DNA of 64,000 bases, taken from positions 2,519,501 to 2,583,500 of the forward strand of contig NZ_CP152017.1 in assembly GCF_038618305.1 (NCBI RefSeq), written 5' to 3'. The stretch comes from Sporosarcina sp. FSL K6-2383 (GTDB taxonomy: Bacteria > Bacillota > Bacilli > Bacillales_A > Planococcaceae). The notes under the pieces are model-generated. The model had not been told where the DNA came from and searched no databases. It saw only the letters and a program-made list of their open reading frames with translations. Position 1 is the first letter of the stretch. Every line of letters begins with the position of its first letter. Positions 46,865-56,063 of this stretch are shown in pieces. The position numbers were made by a program, and so were the translations under genes.

Positions 46865-48568
46865 TCACTTTACATACATAGCTACACGATTCCGTCCAGC
46901 TTGTTTAGCGCCGATATACAATGCACGATCCGCATTACGTAGCAATGACATCGCCTCATCCGTATCTTGAGGAGCCGACGAAATCCCTATACTACATGTA
47001 ATATGAACTACTAGCGGATATTTGTCGTCACCAAGGTCAGGGACGATTAAAAAGTTATGTCCACCAATATCTGCACGCAAATTTTCTGCAAAATCATAGG
47101 CTCCCGATTTCGTCATCCCGGGCAAGATGAAGACAAACTCCTCTCCACCGTACCGTCCTACTATCCCGTCTTCCGGGAGTGCAGCTTCTAGCTTCCTTGC
47201 TAAAATGTAGAGAATGTCATTCCCACTTTGATGTCCATATTCATCATTTACTTTTTTAAAATAATCAATATCGAGCATTACAACAGACAAATCCATGGAG
47301 TCATCATTTGTCACCTGCCCCATATGATAAGTCAGTTGTTCCTCCAAATACCGATAATTATAAAGTCCGGTTAACGCACAACGCTCGTTTTTCGTGACTG
47401 CTTCTTCCATATAGCGCGCTTTTTCAACAGATACAGTAAAATAAGAACAAAGTAAATCCATAATCTTAACTTGGTATTCCAGAAAAGCAGATTTCTTTTT
47501 AGAGCCTAGTAGCAAAACGCCTTCGATTTTTTGATTTCTCGCAATCGGTATACAGATAACACTTTGTATCTCGTCAGGCATATAGTCATGCGTCTTTACC
47601 ATCCATTCCTCCTTCGAGGAATAAATGATCGGCTCCTCTGTTTCCAAAACGCGTCCTGCCAATCCTTGCCCCTTCCCAAAACGTGCAATTTCAATATTTT
47701 CAAATTGACCATACTCATAAGAGCTAATTACTTCTAACCAGCCCTCTTTGTGGTCAAATAAATAAGCAAATTCCACATTAAAAAGAATCGATACTTTACT
47801 AACGAACTGATGAAGCACTTCTTTTTCCGTCATCAAGCCCGAAAGTTCCTGACCGATTTGACTAGCTTGTTGCAAGTAATTATTAATCTGCTCGGTATTA
47901 TTATAGAGTCGAAGAATAAATGTGATAAAGAAAAATGGCATTACTAACAGAAGAAAAGCACCTGATCCAACTATGTAAATCATATAATACAGTGATAGTG
48001 CCATGGGGATAATGGCAAGTACAATGACATAATCGGCCAAAATCTCATTAGCTGTATACAATGTTTTAATTCTTTTATAACGAGTGTAAATCCTTAGTGC
48101 GATATCATTAATAAATGTGTGGACAATCTGATAGGCAGCAATGCTGACTAACACCGGCCAAAACTCAAGTGAGTTAACCTCTCCTCCAACAGCATAAAAA
48201 GCAATTGCCGCAAGAACAGATAAGATGAAAAAGAGTGTCGAATTGAAGAAAAATCGCAAGAGCAATGATAACGAGCTAGACTTATTGAACAAAGTTGCTA
48301 ATATTGCTAATTGCATCACAATTATCTCCACAAATAAGCCGTACATTAAAAAAGCCGGGATTGTTAGCCATGTTACCAGAAATATTGGTGATTCATTTCT
48401 CTTGATAGGATAATAGACAGCTAGAAAACTGAGAATTGAAAAGACAACTACAGTTAGCCAGTCCACTTGTACAGGCGGATAATTGACAAAAATCATATAC
48501 ATACCTGGTGGTACAACCAATATCCACATTATAAAGTACTTAAAAGTAGACTTATTTCCAGCTGACAT
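46865..48568 (-). CDS. Membrane GAF-GGDEF diguanylate cyclase (paralog 2)
   Basis: About 567 residues with the same plan as its neighbour: TM block (about 10-220), GAF domain (about 240-390; CIPIARNQKIEGVLLLGS), GGDEF domain (about 410-565; LDIDYFKKVNDEYGH and GRYGGEEFVFIL). No RxxD inhibitory site is visible before GGEEF. ATG 48568 (MSAGNKSTFKY) follows GGGGGTG. The shared architecture indicates tandem duplication; clear divergence in the TM and GAF parts suggests different input signals. Not part of this region in B. subtilis. Confidence 0.86.
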   Translation of the reverse strand: MSAGNKSTFKYFIMWILVVPPGMYMIFVNYPPVQVDWLTVVVFSILSFLAVYYPIKRNESPIFLVTWLTIPAFLMYGLFVEIIVMQLAILATLFNKSSSLSLLLRFFFNSTLFFILSVLAAIAFYAVGGEVNSLEFWPVLVSIAAYQIVHTFINDIALRIYTRYKRIKTLYTANEILADYVIVLAIIPMALSLYYMIYIVGSGAFLLLVMPFFFITFILRLYNNTEQINNYLQQASQIGQELSGLMTEKEVLHQFVSKVSILFNVEFAYLFDHKEGWLEVISSYEYGQFENIEIARFGKGQGLAGRVLETEEPIIYSSKEEWMVKTHDYMPDEIQSVICIPIARNQKIEGVLLLGSKKKSAFLEYQVKIMDLLCSYFTVSVEKARYMEEAVTKNERCALTGLYNYRYLEEQLTYHMGQVTNDDSMDLSVVMLDIDYFKKVNDEYGHQSGNDILYILARKLEAALPEDGIVGRYGGEEFVFILPGMTKSGAYDFAENLRADIGGHNFLIVPDLGDDKYPLVVHITCSIGISSAPQDTDEAMSLLRNADRALYIGAKQAGRNRVAMYVK

Positions 48569-48651
48569 TACATTTACACCCCCTAACAAATAGATCAATG
48601 AGTCGGAATATATAGAACTAATATATAACTTATCAAACTAAAGACACTCTG

Positions 48652-49896
48652 TCACGACAAATCACTTCTATTTTGAAACCCTAATGAATGGGTCATAAGT
48701 CTTGAAATCATGTAGAGAGAACCTGTAACAATTGTCCTTCTTCCGCATTCCTTTTCTAGTATTATAGTATCAGATTCGATATTTGTCATCTTTTTCTTCT
48801 CGTGATGGCAATACTCCATCAATTTTTCTGGCTTTTCAGCTTGAAGATGCGGAAAAGTAACGAACGTGAAGGAAGCAGCTACAGGTACTAACTCGTTCAA
48901 CGTTTGCTCAACATCCTTGCCCTTTAACATACCGATTATGAAATCCACTTTCTCTCCTGGAAACTCCAATTGAATCGTTTCAGTAAGCACTTTCGCTGCA
49001 GCAGGGTTGTGTGCACCATCCATAAATACACCTGGAAACACTTCTTGAAAGCGGAAGGGCAATTGTGTCGTCGCAATTCCACCCGCCACTTTGTCCTCTT
49101 CCAACATGACTCCCGCTGCAAGAAGTGCTTCGATAGCAACAGCGGCATTTACACCTTGATGAGCCCCTTTCATCCCTCTCCCATTTAACTGAAAAGTTTG
49201 TAGTCCGTTAAACGCATCTTCTGTAGTCAGCGTAAACTGTTCTCCATAAGCGAATAATTCACTATGCAGCTCTCTTGCGGTGTATTGTATGACTGCCAAA
49301 GCCTCTTTCGGCAATGCCCCAATCACAATTGGTTTTTTTGCTTTTATAACCCCTGCCTTATGATCAGTGATTTTTTCAAGTGTTTCTCCAAGAAATGACG
49401 TGTGATCTAGTGCAATGGAAGTAATGACTGAAACAAGTGGTATGACGACATTCGTACTATCCAACTTTCCACCCATCCCCGTTTCTAAAAGAACAAAATC
49501 GGGAGCAAACTGCCGACATGCGACAAATGCGGCAACCGTCAACAATTCAAAATCTGTAAGCTTACCGCTCAAGCCCACCTTTTTTATTAATTTGAACGCG
49601 GTATCCAAGTCCTCAGTCGAAATAGGGTGTCCATTGAGACGAATTTGGTCATGTATATCAATTAGCGCTGGCGATGAAAAAACAACTGTCGAAAAACCAT
49701 GCTGGCGCAAAATCCCTTCCATAAATGCAATCGTTGATCCTTTACCATTCGTCCCTGCCACATGGATAATCTGCAAATCGGCTTCTGGATTTCCAACAAG
49801 TGCAAGCGCCTCTTGGATAGCTTCAAGCCCTGGTTTTATAGCATCATCACTTTCGATTGCCCATCGTTTTTTATATTCGTCCATTTTTGGAATCAA
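48652..49896 (-). CDS. folC: Folylpolyglutamate synthase / dihydrofolate synthase
   Basis: A Mur-ligase-family enzyme adding glutamate to folates. 414 residues. ATP loop HVAGTNGKGST (about 46-56), LLETGMGGKLDSTN, ALDHTSFLGETLEKI and MDGAHNPAAAKVL in the C-terminal domain. TTG start at 49896 with GGAGG 7 bases upstream. In B. subtilis folC directly follows valS; here a divergent two-gene ATP-grasp operon separates them. Confidence 0.95.
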   Translation of the reverse strand: MIPKMDEYKKRWAIESDDAIKPGLEAIQEALALVGNPEADLQIIHVAGTNGKGSTIAFMEGILRQHGFSTVVFSSPALIDIHDQIRLNGHPISTEDLDTAFKLIKKVGLSGKLTDFELLTVAAFVACRQFAPDFVLLETGMGGKLDSTNVVIPLVSVITSIALDHTSFLGETLEKITDHKAGVIKAKKPIVIGALPKEALAVIQYTARELHSELFAYGEQFTLTTEDAFNGLQTFQLNGRGMKGAHQGVNAAVAIEALLAAGVMLEEDKVAGGIATTQLPFRFQEVFPGVFMDGAHNPAAAKVLTETIQLEFPGEKVDFIIGMLKGKDVEQTLNELVPVAASFTFVTFPHLQAEKPEKLMEYCHHEKKKMTNIESDTIILEKECGRRTIVTGSLYMISRLMTHSLGFQNRSDLS

Positions 49897-49957
49897 AATT
49901 ATCCCTCCATATGATAGAATCTACATAGGAAAAGTATATCACGGCTGGAGGATCACA

Positions 49958-50824
49958 ATGTTAAGTTGCTGGATAATTTATAATGGAAGTTTAACGAGCG
50001 ATAAATTTAAGGATCAGGCAGAATTATTGCAGGGAGCTGCTGAGCAAGCGGGAGTTCAGGTCGAACTCAAAAGAAATTATGATGTGTTAATAGATTTAGC
50101 CAACACAGTTGAATACCGCCCAAGCTTTGTCGTTTTTTTAGACAAAGATATTTTACTTGCGCAATATTTAAAAAATGCTGGGATTGCTGTCTTCAACGAC
50201 CCCGATGTCATAGAAACTTGCGATAACAAAGCGAAACAATATTTACAATTGGCAGTATCAGGTGTTCCTATGCCTGAAACAATTATTGCACCAAAAGTAT
50301 ATCCCGCATTCACCATCCGAGATTCAGGGTATTATGAACGAGTATTGCAGCGCCTTGGTCTGCCTATGATTATCAAGGAAGGTCATGGTTCATTTGGCAT
50401 GAAGGTGTATTTAATCGAAACTGAACAGCAATTTTACGACAAGACGGATGAATTACGCGGTGTCGATTATGTATTCCAAAAATTCATCGCAACAAGCCGA
50501 GGACGTGATATCCGTGTCAATATTGTCGGCGGTGACATTGTTGCTGCGATGTATCGACATTCGGAAACGGATTTCCGAGCCAACATTACGAATGGCGGTG
50601 TAGCGTCAAAAGTCGAGCTAACCGATGCCCAACGAGCATTAGCAATACGCGCTGCAGAAGCAGTCGGTGCTGAGTTTGCGGGTGTCGATTTATTATTCGG
50701 AGAAAATGAGGAACCACTCGTTTGCGAGGTAAATGCAGCCGCTCATATCCGCAATATTTATAACATTACGGGTGTCAATGTCGCAGATGCGATGATTGCC
50801 TATATTTTGAGGAGACTTGCATGA
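49958..50824 (+). CDS. RimK/LysX-like ATP-grasp ligase A
   Basis: 288 residues. ATP-grasp fold: Gly-rich loop IIKEGHGSFGMKVYLI (about 137-152), RDIRVNIVGGDIVAAMYR, and the metal-binding C-terminal FAGVDLL then VCEVNAAAHIRN. This is the pattern of RimK/LysX carboxylate-amine ligases, which add amino acids (often Glu) to a peptide or small acceptor. The acceptor is unknown. ATG 49958 has GGAGG 7 bases upstream; the longer open frame to the left is only antisense to folC. It shares a 60-bp divergent spacer with folC and overlaps its partner by 4 bp. Confidence 0.83.
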   Translation: MLSCWIIYNGSLTSDKFKDQAELLQGAAEQAGVQVELKRNYDVLIDLANTVEYRPSFVVFLDKDILLAQYLKNAGIAVFNDPDVIETCDNKAKQYLQLAVSGVPMPETIIAPKVYPAFTIRDSGYYERVLQRLGLPMIIKEGHGSFGMKVYLIETEQQFYDKTDELRGVDYVFQKFIATSRGRDIRVNIVGGDIVAAMYRHSETDFRANITNGGVASKVELTDAQRALAIRAAEAVGAEFAGVDLLFGENEEPLVCEVNAAAHIRNIYNITGVNVADAMIAYILRRLA

Positions 50825-51618
50825 AGGGCAATGTCTATTACTCGGAAAATGAAGCGGTTAGAAACCGTCAATTCATCGACGACTTACTAATAGAGGCAGG
50901 ACGAAATGGCATAGATTTACGCTTACTCATCGGAGAGGAGCGACCGGATACGGATGTAGAATTCATCCTTTTTCGGGATCGTAATCCAAGTCTAGCCACT
51001 CTGTTTGAAAACGAAGGCTTCCGTTTAATGAACAAAGCCGAGGTGAACCGCATTGCCAACGACAAGCTGAAATCATTCGAGCTTGCTAGCCTTCTTGGTA
51101 TTGCAGCAGTACCTACTAAAAAAGTACGCCAAATAGATCAAATCAACTCGTATCCATGTGTTTTAAAAACGGTGGATGGACATGGCGGACTAGAAGTGAT
51201 TCTTTGTAAATCAGCAAAGCAGGCGGAAGAATTTTTCGCACAATTCCATGACCATACCATAATCGTCCAACCATACATTGAATCTGGCGCGCGCGATGTC
51301 CGCGTCTTCATGATAGGTGATGAAGTGGTCGGGGCTGTTAAACGGACCGGTAACGATTCTTTCAAATCGAATTACACCCTAGGTGGCTCTGTCGAAAAAT
51401 ATATACTCGCCAGCTGGCAGGTACAAGAAGTTAAGCGTATCGCGCAAGCATTGAAAAGCGACTACATCGGAGTTGATTTTATTTTGCTACCTGATGGAAG
51501 ATGGTTATTCAATGAAATTGAAGATCCAGTAGGCGCACGGTCGTTGTATACGACACATGATTTCTCGGTGGCGGGAGAATTGATTGGGTATATTAAGGAG
51601 AAACTTTCCTTGAAGTGA
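50821..51618 (+). CDS. RimK-like ATP-grasp ligase B
   Basis: 265 residues, a second ATP-grasp enzyme translationally coupled to the first (ATGA overlap). It has CVLKTVDGHGGLEVIL (about 112-127), QPYIESGARDVRVFMIGDEV and the metal-site segment FNEIEDPVGARSLY, where the usual ExN is ExED. The N-terminal pre-ATP-grasp half is shorter and diverged from gene A, so the pair may act sequentially or as a heterodimer on one acceptor. Function unknown. Ends before a strong terminator, convergent with valS. Confidence 0.82.
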   Translation: MKGNVYYSENEAVRNRQFIDDLLIEAGRNGIDLRLLIGEERPDTDVEFILFRDRNPSLATLFENEGFRLMNKAEVNRIANDKLKSFELASLLGIAAVPTKKVRQIDQINSYPCVLKTVDGHGGLEVILCKSAKQAEEFFAQFHDHTIIVQPYIESGARDVRVFMIGDEVVGAVKRTGNDSFKSNYTLGGSVEKYILASWQVQEVKRIAQALKSDYIGVDFILLPDGRWLFNEIEDPVGARSLYTTHDFSVAGELIGYIKEKLSLK

Positions 51619-51693
51619 TTGCCTGCATGCATTGAAACCGACTAGACAAAATGTTGATTAACTTCTATTTTAATTACAATCATTTCTCAAATG

Positions 51694-51731
51694 CAAAGAC
51701 CCAATTGTCTATTTCCACAATTGGGTCTTTG
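51694..51731. terminator. Bidirectional terminator between the ATP-grasp operon and valS
   Basis: A 15-bp perfect stem (51694-51708 with 51717-51731), loop 8 nt, A-rich and T-rich flanks on the arms. Confidence 0.85.
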
Positions 51732-51741
51732 TATGTTCATC

Positions 51742-54387
51742 TTAAATTTCCTTCAATTCTTGCATACGACGTTCAACTGCTGCGTATTTTTCAAGATAGT
51801 CCTTTTCTTTCGCACGTTCCTCTGCCACGACAACTTCAGGTGCTTTGGACATGAAGCGTTCGTTGGCTAGTTTGCCTTGGACGCGTTTGACTTCACCTTG
51901 CCATTTACCTAACTCTTTTGTAAGACGGGCAAGTTCCTCATCAATATTCAAGAGTCCTTCAAGTGGCAAGAACAGTTCCGCGCCTGTGACAACTGCTGAC
52001 ATTGATTTTCCAGGTGCTGCGATTCCGTTGCCAAGCGTTAATGTCTCTGGGTTACAGAAGCGTTCGATGTAGCCTCGGTTAGCTTCGAGTACCGCAACCG
52101 TTGCATCATCTTTCGCCGCAATATACAACGGTACTTTTTTGCTCATTGGTGTGTTAACCTCAGCTCGGATATTACGCACGGCACGAATGATGTCCATCAA
52201 TAATTTCATATCTGTTGCACGTGTTTCATCCGTCAGCGTTGCATTTGCAACCGGCCATGCTGCTACTGTAATAGACTCCCCTTCATGCGGCAAGTTTTGC
52301 CAGATTTCTTCTGTGATGAACGGCATGAATGGGTGTAGTAAACGCATTGTGTTGTCGAGAACGTAAGCGAGAACAGAGCGTGTCATTTTCTTCGCTGTTT
52401 CATCTTCTCCGTACAATGGCAGCTTCGCCATTTCAATATACCAGTCACAGAAATCATCCCAGATGAAGTTATACAATGCACGGCCGACTTCACCGAACTC
52501 GTAGCGATCTGCTAACTTCGTCACTTGCTCGATGGTTTCATTCAAACGTGTTAAAATCCATGCATCTGCAGCTGATTTTTCACCTGACAAGTCAATCTCT
52601 TCATACGTCATGCCATCCATATTCATCAACGCGAAACGGGAAGCATTCCAGATTTTATTGGCAAAGTTCCAAATGGATTCTACCTTTTCTGTTGAGTAAC
52701 GAAGATCCTGCCCTGGTGATGAACCAGTAGAAAGGAAGTAGCGCAGCGCATCTGCTCCGTATTTGTCGATGACATCCATTGGGTCAATACCATTGCCTAG
52801 TGATTTAGACATTTTACGGCCGTCTTCTGCACGCACGAGTCCGTGAATGAGCACGTCTTTAAATGGACGTTGCTCTGTAAATTCGATTCCCTGGAAGATC
52901 ATACGTGATACCCAGAAGAAAATGATGTCATAGCCTGTAACAAGCGCATCTGTTGGGTAGTAACGTTTGAATTCCTCGTTATCGACATCCGGCCAGCCCA
53001 TTGTTGAGAACGGCCATAGCGCAGAGGAGAACCATGTATCAAGTACGTCATTGTCCTGTGTCCAGTTTTCAATATCTGCTGGCGCTTCGTGGCCAACATG
53101 TACTTCGCCTGTTTCATTATGATACCAAGCCGGAATACGGTGGCCCCACCAAAGTTGGCGAGAAATACACCAGTCATGTACGTTCTCCATCCATTGTAAA
53201 TACGTGTGCTCGAAACGGTCAGGTACGAAATTGACTTTGCCTTCTGTTTGTTGAAGCTTAACGGCTTCATCGGACAGCGTCTGCATTCTGACGAACCATT
53301 GTGTCGATAAATACGGTTCAACAACAGCGCCGCTTCGCTCTGAGTGACCAACAGAGTGCAAATGATCTTCGATTTCGAATAAAACACCCATTTCCTGCAA
53401 GTCTTTGACGATTTCTTTACGACATTCGAAACGGTCCATTCCTTCGTATTTACCTGCTAGCTTGTTCATAGAACCGTCTTCATTCATAACTAGAACACGC
53501 TCTAGGCTGTGACGGTTACCAATTTCAAAGTCATTCGGGTCATGTGCAGGTGTAATTTTCACCGCTCCACTTCCGAATTCCATATCAACGTAATCGTCCG
53601 CAACGATTGGAATTTCACGGCCCACGATTGGTAAGCGTACTGTTTTACCGATTAAATGCTTGTAGCGCTCATCTTCAGGGTGTACCGCAACGGCTGTATC
53701 CCCAAGCATCGTTTCCGGACGTGTTGTTGCAATTTCGATATTCCCCGTGCCATCTGTTAGTGGATAGCGCATATGATAGAAGGCACCCTGCACATCTTTA
53801 TGGATGACTTCGATGTCAGAAATAGCCGTTTTCGTCGCCGGATCCCAGTTGATAATATATTCGCCACGGTAAATGAGATCTTTTTCGTACAGCTTGACGA
53901 ATACTTCCTGTACTGCTTTTGACAGACCTTCATCCAATGTGAAACGTTCGCGTGAATAGTCTAGACCTAAACCAAGTTTGCCCCATTGTGCACGGATATG
54001 ATCGGCATATTCTTCTTTCCATTTCCATGTTTCTTCAACAAATTTCTCACGACCTAAGTCATAACGTGTAACGCCTTCTTCACGTAATTTTGCTTCAACG
54101 CGTGCCTGCGTAGCAATTCCCGCATGGTCCATTCCTGGTAGCCATAATGCGTCATAGCCCTGCATACGCTTCATGCGTGTGAGAATATCTTGTAGCGTTG
54201 TATCCCATGCATGGCCCAAGTGAAGTTTACCTGTTACGTTTGGCGGTGGAATCACAATCGTATAGGGTTTTTTATCACTTTCGGGTTGTGCTTCGAAGAA
54301 TTTCCCTTTTAGCCACCATTCATAGCGACCTGATTCAATAGACTGCGGATCATATTTTGTCGGCATCGACAAGTTTTCATTTGACAT
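51742..54387 (-). CDS. valS: Valyl-tRNA synthetase
   Basis: Class Ia synthetase, 881 residues, as long as B. subtilis ValS. HIGH motif in [18 protein letters not shown] in [14 protein letters not shown]1 editing domain (about 190-340), anticodon domain and C-terminal coiled coil ([23 protein letters not shown]). Start ATG 54387 after GAGGAGG. The frame extends upstream into the T-box terminator but cannot be translated meaningfully. Controlled by a valine T-box. Confidence 0.96.
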   Translation of the reverse strand: MSNENLSMPTKYDPQSIESGRYEWWLKGKFFEAQPESDKKPYTIVIPPPNVTGKLHLGHAWDTTLQDILTRMKRMQGYDALWLPGMDHAGIATQARVEAKLREEGVTRYDLGREKFVEETWKWKEEYADHIRAQWGKLGLGLDYSRERFTLDEGLSKAVQEVFVKLYEKDLIYRGEYIINWDPATKTAISDIEVIHKDVQGAFYHMRYPLTDGTGNIEIATTRPETMLGDTAVAVHPEDERYKHLIGKTVRLPIVGREIPIVADDYVDMEFGSGAVKITPAHDPNDFEIGNRHSLERVLVMNEDGSMNKLAGKYEGMDRFECRKEIVKDLQEMGVLFEIEDHLHSVGHSERSGAVVEPYLSTQWFVRMQTLSDEAVKLQQTEGKVNFVPDRFEHTYLQWMENVHDWCISRQLWWGHRIPAWYHNETGEVHVGHEAPADIENWTQDNDVLDTWFSSALWPFSTMGWPDVDNEEFKRYYPTDALVTGYDIIFFWVSRMIFQGIEFTEQRPFKDVLIHGLVRAEDGRKMSKSLGNGIDPMDVIDKYGADALRYFLSTGSSPGQDLRYSTEKVESIWNFANKIWNASRFALMNMDGMTYEEIDLSGEKSAADAWILTRLNETIEQVTKLADRYEFGEVGRALYNFIWDDFCDWYIEMAKLPLYGEDETAKKMTRSVLAYVLDNTMRLLHPFMPFITEEIWQNLPHEGESITVAAWPVANATLTDETRATDMKLLMDIIRAVRNIRAEVNTPMSKKVPLYIAAKDDATVAVLEANRGYIERFCNPETLTLGNGIAAPGKSMSAVVTGAELFLPLEGLLNIDEELARLTKELGKWQGEVKRVQGKLANERFMSKAPEVVVAEERAKEKDYLEKYAAVERRMQELKEI

Positions 54388-54409
54388 AGTAGTTCCTCCT
54401 CTGTTTTTG

Positions 54410-54680
54410 GACAACAAAAAAACTCCATTCGTCTTAAAGGACGAAGGAGCTGTTCGCGGTACCACCTTTATTCGTGCACACCAAAGAACTTGTGCACCTC
54501 ACACTTCGATAACGGCTTCAAACCGGTTTCTGCTACTAAAGATGAAAACTTCACCTGTTCCCAGAAACTGCTCACGGGTGACATTCGGTCAATCGATTAC
54601 AGGGCCTCTCACCACCGGCACCCTCTCTGGAGCAATCAAATTCACTTACTATCCCGTTCATCGCATCAATATATAGTTGC
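54410..54680 (-). promoter_or_regulatory. T-box riboswitch leader of valS
   Basis: The minus-strand leader has the T-box sequence AAAGGTGGTACCGCG (54469-54455). The terminator stem (54449-54440 with 54433-54423) ends in T8. Stem I elements ATAGTA, CAGAGAGG and GGTGAGAG are recognisable. The specifier position reads GAA-T-GTC-ACC, so GTC (Val) at 54582-54580. Uncharged tRNA-Val would promote readthrough into valS. Confidence 0.94.
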
Positions 54681-54685
54681 TTATT

Positions 54686-54715
54686 ATTGTAGCGGAATAG
54701 TAGGTCGCCCGTCAA
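54686..54715 (-). promoter_or_regulatory. Sigma-A promoter of valS
   Basis: On the minus strand TTGACG (54715-54710) and TACAAT (54691-54686) are 18 bp apart, just upstream of the T-box leader. Confidence 0.7.
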
Positions 54716-54723
54716 GTATATTA

Positions 54724-54861
54724 TCAATTACGCCTTGGCGTAATTGCGTCCAGATTTTGAATCGAGCTTGGGCCAACAGGAAGTTGGTCATGCAGGCGGC
54801 GCCACAGGATGTGGTGACCTTAGCCTGCATTCCCCTTTTGTTCAGCCGGCGTTTGAACGCC
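54724..54861. repeat. Composite dispersed repeat: 39-bp palindromic unit plus ACAGGAT double hairpin
   Basis: 54724-54762 is the second copy of the 39-bp repeat at 20476-20514. It is followed by hairpin CCAACAGGAAGTTGG (54773-54787) and by CCACAGGATGTGG (54802-54814) enclosed by TGCAGGC/GCCTGCA (54791-54797, 54823-54829). A GGCGTT/AACGCC hairpin (54848-54861) ends it. This is the fullest copy in the window; no coding potential is seen. Confidence 0.72.
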
Positions 54862-54944
54862 CCCTAAACAGGATATAAAACTAAAGTCATTTCTCCCCAT
54901 AGAGGTGAGAGTCTTATGCTGAATAAAGATGAAAGGATAGTGTA

Positions 54945-55136
54945 ATGAGAAGAGGATATAACCCTTATTTACTACCGCCTTGGCTGCGGAAGTGCCGTTT
55001 TTATTGCAAAGGAATCATCATCCCGATTTGTATTTTTCAACTGATCCGTCTGTTAATCGTACCGACAACTGGTGATTTCCTACTACTGTGCTTACTCTGC
55101 GGCTTAGCTTTCGTTTTTTACAAAAACATCATTTGA
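54945..55136 (+). CDS. Small hypothetical membrane protein
   Basis: A 63-residue open frame with AAGGA 7 bases before its ATG. Basic N-terminus (MRRGYNPYLLPPWLRKCRF) followed by two hydrophobic stretches (about 24-39 and 43-58), so it would be a small membrane protein. It overlaps the end of the spoVID-like gene on the other strand by 33 bp. No family recognised. The ribosome site and hydrophobic pattern support it, but the length is marginal. Confidence 0.5.
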   Translation: MRRGYNPYLLPPWLRKCRFYCKGIIIPICIFQLIRLLIVPTTGDFLLLCLLCGLAFVFYKNII

Positions 55137-55811
55137 ACGGAAACTCGTCGTAGAAACACCGTCTTCTAGCCCTGCAATGAATGCCAGCGCTTCATCCATC
55201 TCATTGAATGAGGTGCTGGCCTGTTGTTGCTGCGTCGCAATCGGTGTAGCCACTGCCACAACAGCTTCAGCATCGTCGACTTCAACTTCCTCTGCCATCA
55301 CCGTCGCCAGCGCGAACGAATCATCGGCTTCTACCAATTCCTCTACCAACTCTTCAGCTAACACAACAATTGCCGGTTCTTCTACTTGGGCAACCTGCTC
55401 TTCTATTTGAGCAAGCACCTCTTCGTACGAGCACTCGACATCCCAAACAACACTAAAAGAGCCTTGTCCATCTGATTCAATTGATGTGGCCGTTGTGACA
55501 ACTTGTAATGGGCTAACAACTTCCAACGGCAAATCAATATGGAGCGGCACCGCATATTCAAAATAGCCAGCCTCTCCTTGCAAATCAACATCATCAATAA
55601 GAATCGCTGAATCTAAAAACTCCTCAGCCCTCTCCCCCTCATCAAATACGACATTCGCCGCAATATGATAAACACCTGTTAACCGAACTGAATCCGCCGT
55701 CCGTTCCTCTGTATACATCGGCGTCACCTGCAACAACTCCGCCCCCGCGGGTACACCCGCATCCGCTGGGAAAATAAAATCCTCCTGCATCGTCCACTGC
55801 TTCTTCTCCAT
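55104..55811 (-). CDS. SpoVID-like spore coat morphogenetic protein, short form without LysM
   Basis: 235 residues. The N-terminal region (MQEDFIFPADAGVPAGAELLQVTP, then VRLTGVYHIAANVVFDEGE and AVPLHIDLP) resembles the N-terminal domain of SpoVID that precedes its variable part. It is followed by an acidic Glu/Val/Ala-rich stretch (about 140-215) and a short tail. No C-terminal LysM domain, unlike B. subtilis SpoVID (about 575 residues). The location between hemL and valS is exactly that of spoVID. Start ATG 55811 after GAGGAGGGA. The name is proposed from synteny plus weak similarity. Confidence 0.65.
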   Translation of the reverse strand: MEKKQWTMQEDFIFPADAGVPAGAELLQVTPMYTEERTADSVRLTGVYHIAANVVFDEGERAEEFLDSAILIDDVDLQGEAGYFEYAVPLHIDLPLEVVSPLQVVTTATSIESDGQGSFSVVWDVECSYEEVLAQIEEQVAQVEEPAIVVLAEELVEELVEADDSFALATVMAEEVEVDDAEAVVAVATPIATQQQQASTSFNEMDEALAFIAGLEDGVSTTSFRSNDVFVKNES

Positions 55812-55899
55812 TATCGTTCCCTCCTCTATTCCTACACAAATAATTGTATGCACGGATTGGGTGGGATAGAAGGATTTCTTGAGAAACTTGAAGTTTGAT

Positions 55900-56004
55900 T
55901 TGTCCAACATAAAGCGCAAAGCTTCCAACCACTTCACATAAGTGTCCAACAAAAATGGGAATGTCTCCAACAAAATCGGCTAAGTCTTCAACCATTCACT
56001 TGCT
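55900..56004. repeat. Five degenerate 21-bp tandem repeats between hemL and the spoVID-like gene
   Basis: Exact 21-bp phase with units starting at 55900, 55921, 55942, 55963 and 55984. Each has NNNTCCAAC (last unit TTCAAC) at its start and variable sequence after it, mostly ending in A-rich triplets. Noncoding. Confidence 0.72.
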
Positions 56005-56014
56005 ATTGACGTAC

Positions 56015-56055
56015 CAAAAAAGCCCCACGAAAATTTTCATTTCCGCGAAGGCTTT
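56015..56055 (-). terminator. Terminator of the hem operon after hemL
   Basis: AGCCCC/GGGGCT-type arms with G-U pairs (about 56021-56027 with 56046-56053) are followed on the minus strand by T6. Confidence 0.6.
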
Positions 56056-56063
56056 CCTCATCA

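Noticed and set aside
49415..49957. Long upstream extension of the first ATP-grasp frame
   Set aside because: It is exactly antisense to folC, low in recognisable motifs, and the GGAGG-ATG at 49958 gives a complete ATP-grasp protein.
54388..54465. Extension of valS upstream of ATG 54387
   Set aside because: Encodes the T-box terminator and T-box sequence; the downstream start has a strong ribosome site.
55900..56004. CRISPR array as an explanation of the repeats
   Set aside because: Units are only 21 bp including the variable part, repeats are degenerate, and there are no cas genes.
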